Shown here one piece after another: positions 56,201-64,000 of a stretch of 64,000 bases of DNA. The notes beneath the pieces are model-generated. The model worked only from the letters and a program-made list of their open reading frames with translations. It had not been told where the DNA came from and did no database searches. The stretch spans positions 851,501 to 915,500 of the forward strand of contig NC_090123.1 in assembly GCF_023973825.1 (NCBI RefSeq). Direction: 5' to 3'. A program made the position numbers and the translations under genes. The stretch is from Plasmodium brasilianum (lineage: Eukaryota > Apicomplexa > Aconoidasida > Haemosporida > Plasmodiidae). Within the stretch, counting starts at the first letter, position 1; each line of letters starts with the position of its first letter.

Positions 56201-57168
56201 AGAAGATATGCAGCAGAATAAAACATAGTGATCAGCACATGCTAGATTTAAAATTAGGATATAACACGTTGAAGGATAACGACCCACTATTTAGCGAAAA
56301 TTTGTTAAGGGAAAGTGAGTTAGTCGAATGGAAAGAAAAAGAGAAATACTTAAAAAAATGGTCTAAAATGAAAAAAGAGATAAGAAGTAAGTTTATGAAT
56401 ACAAGCGACCAACATATAATTGACATATCATCAAAGGATTTAAATTTACCTAGTTGTTTTGATAAATATGATAATAATGAAATATATTGTTTATTAAAAT
56501 CATGGAAGCAAGAAATTACTTCATTAAAAACTACTCAAAAGATGTTAGGTTTTCGTATATGTGCATTAATATATTATATAAAACAGGTATATTTATTAGA
56601 CGATGAAAATATAAAGGAATTTTACACAAATTTTATACAAAAGAATAACATTATTAAGAGAAATAAATTAAACAAAGAAGATAAAATGAACACATATCCA
56701 AATAAGGAAAAAATGGGAATAACAAAGTGTTATGATAATACAAATAACAGAATAACAGTTAGTAGAGATATTGGCTTAAATTTAAGTGAAGAACAAGTTA
56801 TATATTTTTTATTTTTATTTTTAAAAAATATTGCTTCCATTATTTTACCAAAATTGGTAAAATTAAAACTATGGCTAGAACAACAATCTCTTTATTCCTT
56901 TTGTTCAACTTCTTTGTTAATAATATATGATAGAAAAAACCCATCCTCCTGTGATATTAAATGGATCGACTTCACGTACTCTTTTGAAAATATAAACTAT
57001 ATGAGAAAAAAAAAAGATCAACTAAAGAAACATAAATTGAACGAAGATATACTTTTTGGTATTAATAATTTAATTAAACTATGCAAAACTGTTTATATGA
57101 ATAATAAACTACCTCCATCTATTATATGCTTGTCAAGTCAGAAAAATAAGCAGGACGACGGCGCATGA
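53285..57168 (+). CDS. Inositol polyphosphate (multi)kinase family protein, with a one-base homopolymer frameshift
   Basis: The ATG at 53285 opens a frame that ends at 55507; the conserved remainder continues in the next frame to 57168. They meet at a run of 16 A (55484-55499); one more A would give one protein of about 1294 residues. IPK-family hallmarks are split across the break. Before it is an N-lobe strand segment (IYKVIPFFKDGEAKFYF). After it come LVKHKLIPKCYNVV, the substrate and catalytic signature HMLDLKLGY (P-x-x-x-D-x-K-x-G type, ~985), LGFRICALIYYI, STSLLIIYD and the metal-binding IDFTYSF (~1229). These enzymes phosphorylate soluble inositol phosphates such as IP3 and IP4. The catalytic D and K of DxKxG are present, but Pro is replaced by Gln-His. 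Long Ser/Arg/Gly inserts, a Lys/Glu/Asp tract (~345-385) and Ala-Arg-Ser-Asn repeats interrupt the domain. Confidence 0.85.
54300..54450 (+). repeat. GAAGACGAA/AAAGACAAA coding repeat
   Basis: A Glu/Asp/Lys/Asn-coding tract in the inositol-kinase gene, made of six-base and nine-base GAAGAC/AAAGAC/AAAAAC units. Confidence 0.85.
55998..56165 (+). repeat. 12-bp coding repeat (Ser-Asn/Ser-Ala/Thr-Arg/Ser)
   Basis: About fourteen tandem 12-base units: AGCAATGCCAGA-type copies, then AGCAACACCAGT-type copies, encode SNAR and then SNTS/SKTS tetrapeptides immediately before the catalytic DxKxG signature of the inositol kinase. Confidence 0.9.
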
Positions 57169-57302
57169 CGCGCCCAGCTGTTTGAAGCGCAGGCATGACT
57201 ATATATGCATACATTAACATACACAAATAAATATGCATATTTGTGTGTATATTTTTTTATGCATGTCCATACGTATGCATATATTAATCGTATTATGAAT
57301 AA

Positions 57303-57339
<37 letters not shown>

Positions 57340-57976
57340 TACAATTGAATAAGCATCCTTATATATTATTCGTCAATACTTTTTGTATTCATTTATAATT
57401 CAGATTATTTTAGGGGTTATTTTTGTTTTCATTTTTTTTTTTATTTTTTTTTTATTTTTTTTTGTAGCATTTATCAGTTAAAGCGTGTTATATACGCATG
57501 CAAATATCCACATATCCATACATCCATTATTAATGTGTATATGTGCATGAAGCTCTCTCTCATTAATTATTAACGGGTTTTATCATTCAGCTGGACAACA
57601 TATTGTTTGTGTAATTCATTATTTCATGCCGGATACTAAGTGAATACCCCTCCCCCCTATTGTTTATTTATTCGTTTATGCTTTTATGTTTTTATTTATT
57701 TATACAATCCTTTATTCCTTTTTTTTTTTTTTTTTTTTAATTGTATGATTGCGACGTTTGAGTATCATCGTTTTTCTTTTGAGAATAATTTATACACAGT
57801 ATTTATGTGCATAATTACAAAAAAAAAAAAGGAAAAATAAAAAGAAAAAGAAAAACGTCGAGTTGCTATAAGCGTTTGCCTTATCATCTTTAACATTCCT
57901 ATGTAAGTGTTAACTATTCATTTATTTAATTATCTACGTATAGATTAATTTCACTTAGTTATTTCAATATAAACAT
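57169..57976. other. Convergent 3' intergenic region
   Basis: This lies between the inositol-kinase (+) and MORN (-) genes. It holds a run of about 33 T at 57306-57338, other T-rich blocks and ATGCATATAT microsatellite sequence. No gene is supported. Confidence 0.65.
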
Positions 57977-60900
57977 TTATTTTATTTTATTTTTTATTTT
58001 TTTTTTTTTGGCTAGCTGAAATGTTCTATATAACAAAATGTGGAAAATAAAAAAAAATAGCACGTCATTGTATGAACTGTTAATGTTTTTTTTTCTTTTC
58101 ACTCTTTCAACAAATTTTAAAAAAAACAAAAGGAACTCATAAGGAGTTATATAAATGTTATAATAATCTAAAACATTCATATAATTTTTATGAGAATTTA
58201 TAAATTTCCTTTTCAAAGAGTGTGTTAATATTTTTATTTCACTTTTTCTTTTAATAATAACATTTGTATGAAGTACGTGTTCACTCTTCCTTAATTCAAT
58301 ACATTTGTTATCCTCTTCTGAACAGTAAGCCTTTTTTTTTTTTAAGCACTTTGTACTTTTACCTCCTATGTCATTTCTTTTTTTTGCTTTTTCAGGTGAG
58401 CCAGGGGGTTTACTCTGAATATGTTCACCCGTCAATCCCTGTTCCCATGTTATTTTGTCTATTTTGTCTATTCTGTCTATTCTGTCTATTCTGTCTATTT
58501 TGTCTATTTTGTCTATTCTGTCTATTCTGCCTATTCTGTCTATTCTGTCTATTCTGTCTATTTTATATATTTGGTCCAAGTGGTCCAATTTGCACAGTTC
58601 GTCCAATTTTTCATTTAATCTATTTAGCGCTTTTTCTTTGTATAACTTTGTATGAACACGACAGGCACGCTTTTTCATACCATTTCTTATTCGCTCATTT
58701 TTTAAAGATTTCCCACTGATCATTTTCCCGCTGCATAGTTTTTTCCCGTTGAGCGTCTTCCCTCCTGCACACTGGGAAAATTTGACCAGAAATTTTTTTC
58801 GTTCCTGTTCTAATATCATAATATAGTGTACCACATTATTTTTTAAACGACATTTACTTATTTTCTTTCTTCTTTTTTTTTTTTTTAACTTGGTTGCGTA
58901 CAAATTATAGCAAGTGGTATTTATTAAATGTAAATTCTTGCAGTTGAATATATCACAAAAAATTGCCAAAATTTCAAAAAAGGACAAATAAAATATGCTT
59001 GAAAATTTATTTAAAGCTTTTTTATTACTAGCCTTGTTTTTTCCTGAACTGTTCATGTAAATGTTCTTTTTTCTGGATAAATTTACGAATTGCAAATTGT
59101 TTTTTTTGTCCGTTTGCGCATTGTGCTCACTGTTATTGTTATAATAGAGACGACAATCATGGTTACCACAATTATCACCATCATTACGATCATTACGACC
59201 ATCGCCATTTTTCGTGCATTTCTCACTTTCTAAATTTGTTGTAGCTTCACCATTCGCACGACTTATAACACTGTGCACACTTCTACTGTCCTTTTTGCTA
59301 CCTTTTTTTTCACTTCTTATTTCAATGTTTTTTGTTTGTTTCCCACTTTTTGATGTACAACCTGAGTTTAATTTCTCTTGTTTTTCTTCCATGTTATCAT
59401 CAATATGTTCCCTATTTTTACCAGCCTGCACTGTACAGACTTTTCCTGACACGTTTTCTTCATTTTCTTCATTTTCTTCATTTTTTTCATTTTTTTCATT
59501 TCCACATGCACCTGTCAGGAAATTCCAAATTTTGACATTTAATTTTTTTTTCCCTCCTTTTTTGTGTAATAATGAGTAAGTGTCTAAATTAACACATGTT
59601 ACGTTATTTTTCACTTTATTTTTTTTTATTAATTTCAACTGAAATAGAAATATTAATATATCTCTTAGCCGCATGGACACATTTAATTTTGTGCTAAAAA
59701 TTGAAAAACTTTTTTCCCCTGATTCAAATATTAAAAAGTAAAAAATATAATAATAAGCGAAAATATTCAAAATGTTTACTAGCTCTTTACTACTTTTCTC
59801 CTCGTTTGAAAAACGATATGTTCTTTCTTTCCTCTGTAAATATGGCGCACAGTTAGTCTTTCTTTTACAAAATTTGCTTATCTGTTTATCATGATAACAG
59901 CATACAGCACATGTCATAAAATTTTTTTTTTTTCCGTTCTTTTCATTCGTTATATTTTCATGTTTTCTCCTCATATTTAGTTCTTCCTTTTTTTTACCTG
60001 TAGTATTTTCCAGCGTATGACTGATTTTTAAAAAGTTATTACATATGTTATTGTTTTTACCCACAATATTTCTTTTCATCATACCATTTCTGGTACATTT
60101 TGTAGTAACATACTTTATTATGTCCATATTATATAAATTTTTCTTCTTCTTTTTTTCTACCTCTGTTATTCTTTTTCTAAACATGTTGTTGTTGTCATTA
60201 TCCAATAGCTTCTTACCGTCTCTTTTGAATGAGAGCCTTTTCAATGAGTTAATCAAGTTAAGGAAGACTTGGGTCATATCACCAAAATTGCTCATGCGTA
60301 TTGATATATGAACAAGGGTAAAAATGAAACAATTAAAACTTATTTTCCTTTTTTCGTCATGTATATAACATCTATTTACATTTAGAAAAGAAATTATGTT
60401 ATTCAAATGTGTTACCATTTTTTTATCCTTCAATTGTACAGCTACACGTTCATTTTTAAAATAACCTGATGCCATTTCCTTCACCGGATTGCATACTTCA
60501 TTGTTAATATTTTCTTCCACATTCGTTCGTTTCATTCCTCCATTTTTGTAATCATCTTTGCTCATTTGATGGTCAGAAGAAAAAGTGTTGTTCCTATCAG
60601 CAGTTCGCTTATGAGAGTACTTCTTCCATTTGCTCCATTTCTTATTATGCGGGCGAAAAAGAAAATATAACAAGGGGGAATTGTACTGAAATAAGCTAAC
60701 TAGAACATAGTATAAATAACAATTATTATTATTTTTTTTATTTCTTAACAATATGATAAACATTTTTTGTAAAATGGTATGACTTTCCCTTTTGTGCATA
60801 CAACACTCTTTCCAGTAGTGTTTATATAAATTTGTACAATTTTTTTTTAAGCTTATCAAATTTTTATTAAAAATAATATAATTCATATGGACAAATAGTA

Positions 60901-61875
60901 GGTTTTTATTTGATTTGCTCTTCACCTTGTTATAGTGTTGTAATGAAAAGTTAGTCTTTTTTGAACTAACCTTATCATCACGTACTATGCATTCACTAGT
61001 GGAAACCTCTTCATATGCACGAGTACCCGCCTCGCTGTTACCATAAGTGCTATATGGTAATATTGCATTTTGGCAATCCTCAGTACTATTGAAAACATTC
61101 TTTTCATCGTCCTTATGAGAAAAAGTACCGTTTTGTTTCATCCTCATACGAAGGGAAGAAGACAAGACAGGTATATTTAGAAGGTGCTTTGACTTGAAGA
61201 AGCTTTTTACTAAATCTTTTTCATTAATTAAAATTTCGTCCATACGAGTTGATTCCTTCTCATTCACCAACAAATTGAACATTTCAAGGTGTTCACACAT
61301 GGAAGTATGGTCAGTAACTAACTTGTTCAATGAGCACAAAGTGAAGTGGTAATTAATAATATTGGCATGGTAAAACATATTCCATAAATTGTGCAAATGG
61401 AAGGTTCCCTGGTAATTTTGACTGCGCGCTTGGTTATGAGTTTTCCTGTTAGTTTGTTTCTGCTTATACCTTTGCTTCCCATTCTTCTTTTTATACCTGT
61501 TGTATATATCCACCAGAAGGGGAAAATTCGCGTAGATGACTTTATACACAAACTCGATCTTTTTATTTGTTATATTGAAATATTTTTTAAAGAAAAACAA
61601 ATTTATGACTCTACATAATGAGTTGGTATATGTGTTATTAATTCTGTAAGGAACATTCAGGTCAATATCAGATATAAGTTTACCACTTTTGTATAAGCAC
61701 TTAGACACTATTCCGTTTAATTTTATAAAGTATCCAACCCCATCCTTCTTATTATCTTTCCACATACCTATATATTTCTTACCACAATTGTAATAGAAAA
61801 TACCGTAGCCATTTTTCTTTCCCTTTCTCCAGTATCCCGAATATTGATCATATTTTTCATTTTGGTAAATTATTT

Positions 61876-61910
<35 letters not shown>

Positions 61911-62764
61911 CATATATACGTGCCATATCCATGAAACTTATCATTTTTCCACTCACCCAAGTATGTGTTGTACAGTCTAGAAGCGGCAGTTTTTCTCCCC
62001 ATTAATGTGGTCCTTTCGATTATGTTAGGTCTTTCTATTACGTTAGTCCACCCCTCATTGTCAACATCCCCCATTAAGTCATGTTTCCTCATTTTGATTG
62101 ACTCTTGTAAGTTTTCCACAAATTTACCTTTTGAACCCCCCTTTGAGTCGAAATACCATACCATTTTTCCAAATCCAAATTTTTTATTTCTTTTCCAGTA
62201 ACCGAAATAAACAGAATTATCATTGTAATACTGAATACCGTAAAAATCCCTTTCGTTGTTTTTCCAAAAGCCTTTATACATTATTAACTTGACTTGATCC
62301 TTATTAACAAGTTTTAACGTACCCCATCCATTTCTCTTATTATTCACCCAGAAACCTTCATATATAATATTCTGTTTTCCCCCTTTATCAAAATGTATGA
62401 AGGAACATTTGCCCCTTTTCCATTTTTTGCCCCTATATATATATCCTTCATATATAAAATGATCTGTTATAATTTTACCAACTCCCTCAATGTGTCTATT
62501 TCTAAATGATCCTTCATATTTCTTTTTATCATTTGAAATAACAAAATTTTTATAAAAATATGGACACATGTAATGATCTATTTTTATGAAACCATTAAGA
62601 ATAGTACTATTAATTTTTACATTTCTTAACTTTACCGTATTACATGATGTTATTTCTACTAATGAGTTATGTTCCTTATCTATTTCTTTCGAAAAAAAAT
62701 TTCTCCAGTAGAATAGCTCATACGACTTAGGGTCTACTCGCTTGGTTGGCAAAACATCCTCCAT
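57977..62764 (-). CDS. Large MORN-repeat protein
   Basis: An intronless 1595-residue protein. Residues ~83-350 contain eight recognisable MORN motifs, for example YEGFWVNNKRNGWGTL, YLGEWKNDKFHGYGTY and YIGMWKDNKKDGVGYF. MORN arrays form elongated beta-meanders that bind membranes or partner proteins, and in apicomplexans occur in basal-complex, inner-membrane-complex and lipid-kinase proteins; no kinase or other catalytic domain is visible here. The remaining ~1200 residues are basic, Asn/Lys-rich and helical, with scattered Cys (MTCAVCCYHDKQ; FCKRKTNC) and an Ile-Asp-Arg/Lys repeat near residue 1400. A poly(K) run inside the MORN region (61880-61902) is in frame. The gene is convergent with the inositol kinase. 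The last residues are AKKKKIKNKIK. Confidence 0.9.
58450..58570 (-). repeat. 9-bp coding repeat (I-D-R/K) in the MORN protein
   Basis: About twelve tandem units (plus strand TCTATTCTG/TCTATTTTG) encode Ile-Asp-Arg and Ile-Asp-Lys triplets, a possible short charged helix. It translates as a Leu/Phe/Cys-rich open frame on the opposite strand, which is spurious. Confidence 0.9.
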
Positions 62765-64000
62765 TTTTGCGCACTAATTCTTCTTGCCGTAAATTGGTTC
62801 ATATCACATGCGCACAGATAAAGTGTATGCATATACAGGAAGGCATACACATATAGATATGCAAGTAAAGCATATAAAAGTAGAGGCATATATATAACGA
62901 CATACATACGAAGAATATGTGCACTCTCCTTTTCTCCTTAGTATGGTGTATATGCCAAACATTTGTGTACTTGCAAAAATTTCATTTCGTACGATTAGTG
63001 CTTTAAATTTTTGCCGAACATGTCCTTTTCACTTCTTTTTCAGTTTTAAGAAAAAAAAAAAAAAAAAAAAGGGAAAGGAAGAGAGAAAGAAAAAGGAAAA
63101 AAGAACGAAAGGAACGAAAATCAAGAAAGACACTCGAAGGGAAGTAATATGTGTAGAAGCCCGTAATAAAATGTAAACACAAAGGTGCGTATTTCCCCCT
63201 TTTCAAACTTACGTACTGCGGTATCTCATTTTGCATTCATTCTCCTGACCCGCGTGTGCAAGAATATATAAATGCATATATACATGTGTACGTATATGTA
63301 TACGTATATGTATACGTATATGTAAACGTATATGTATACATATATTTGTACGTATATGTACAGTTATATATATACATATATTTATACGTATATGTACAGT
63401 TATATATATACATATATTTATACGTATATGTACAGTTATATATATACATGTATTTATACGTATATGTACAGTTATATATATACATGTATTTATACGTATA
63501 TGTACAGTTATATATATACATACCTATCATCACATGCCCGCGCTAAAAAGTTTCCACTCCTTTCCGAATAAATATATCGAATGGAGAAAAATTTTCCTGC
63601 GCATTTTGGTATATTTAACTACCTATGTAATTACCTTCATAAACTGTGCAAATAATTAATGCACAAATGCAGATAAGGCTGATTTTTGTGTCATTCCTTT
63701 TTTTATTTTCCTGTTCTCTCCATTAAATTTATAAAAACAATATTACAGTATGACGTATTGTACGCTCCATTTTTTTTTTTTTTTTTTTTTTTTATAATTA
63801 CATATATATAACATAAAAAAAAAAAAAAAAAAAAAGGGGAACATCCATTTGCATTCTGCGCAATTACTTTTATTAATACATGCTGTAAAATGTCCAGACA
63901 TAAATTATTGAAATGCTTTATGTTCTATATATCTATATATCTTTCCATTTTTCCATAAAAATATATTTTTTTTTTTTTTTTTACTTTCCCCACAAACATA
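62765..64000. other. Upstream region of the MORN gene and window end
   Basis: It presumably carries the MORN-gene promoter. It contains a poly(A) run at 63050-63070, a 36-bp repeat array at 63270-63525, poly(T) at 63771-63793 and 63968-63982, and poly(A) at 63816-63835. No exon is supported. Confidence 0.6.
63270..63525. repeat. 36-bp tandem repeat, TACGTATATGTACAGTTATATATATACAT type
   Basis: Five almost identical 36-base copies (63342-63522) are preceded by shorter ACGTATATGTAT 12-mers. The unit is nearly self-complementary in parts (TATACGTATA), so both strands give similar open frames ([12 protein letters not shown] and [12 protein letters not shown]). Confidence 0.9.

Noticed and set aside
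63256..63571. Open frames with [12 protein letters not shown] on both strands
   Set aside because: Products of the 36-bp near-palindromic repeat.

Overview
ORGANISM. The window is nuclear chromosomal DNA of a Plasmodium species. The base composition is strongly A+T-rich, with poly(A)/poly(T) tracts of up to about 50 bases. The proteins are full of Asn/Lys/Ser low-complexity insertions, the introns are short with GTA(A/T) donors and T-rich acceptors, and several recognisable apicomplexan genes are present (class III PI3-kinase, rhomboid ROM9, splicing factor CWC2). The codon-level A+T content is less extreme than in P. falciparum, and the intergenic tandem repeats suggest a malariae- or ovale-type genome, but I cannot fix the species by eye. 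As I recall, the CWC2 - ROM9 - PI3K order matches a block on P. falciparum chromosome 5; a synteny search should confirm this. No tRNA, rRNA, CRISPR array, transposon or subtelomeric gene family was seen. LAYOUT. 90-283 (+): probable last two exons of a gene entering from the left. 3149-4531 (+): SLC35C/GDP-sugar-type transporter. 13352-6786 (-): an eleven-exon gene that I join into one, encoding a PAM2 motif followed by several LOTUS (OST-HTH) modules. 17567-21343 (+): a four-exon polytopic membrane protein. 26718-23207 (-): a six-exon coiled-coil and low-complexity protein. 37878-30461 (-): class III PI3-kinase, interrupted by a one-base homopolymer frameshift. 39.4-41.96 kb: small spliced candidate genes on both strands. 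42115-44165 (+): rhomboid ROM9. 45699-48287 (+): CWC2. 50597-49437 (-): histone-fold TFIID-type subunit. 53285-57168 (+): inositol polyphosphate kinase, also with a one-base homopolymer frameshift. 62764-57977 (-): MORN-repeat protein. The rest is A/T-rich intergenic sequence with many tandem repeats, several of which sit inside introns. HOW THE GENES RELATE. This is not an operon; genes have their own promoters and alternate in strand. Shared themes are phosphoinositide and inositol-phosphate signalling (PI3K, inositol polyphosphate kinase), mRNA processing and storage (CWC2, PAM2-LOTUS protein), transcription (histone-fold subunit) and membrane biology (transporter, rhomboid, polytopic protein, MORN protein). 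The most unusual item is the PAM2-LOTUS protein, which would couple a LOTUS RNP scaffold directly to poly(A)-binding protein. Exon joins given below were worked out by hand from splice sites and reading phase; summed exon lengths are multiples of three in every multi-exon model reported as a CDS.
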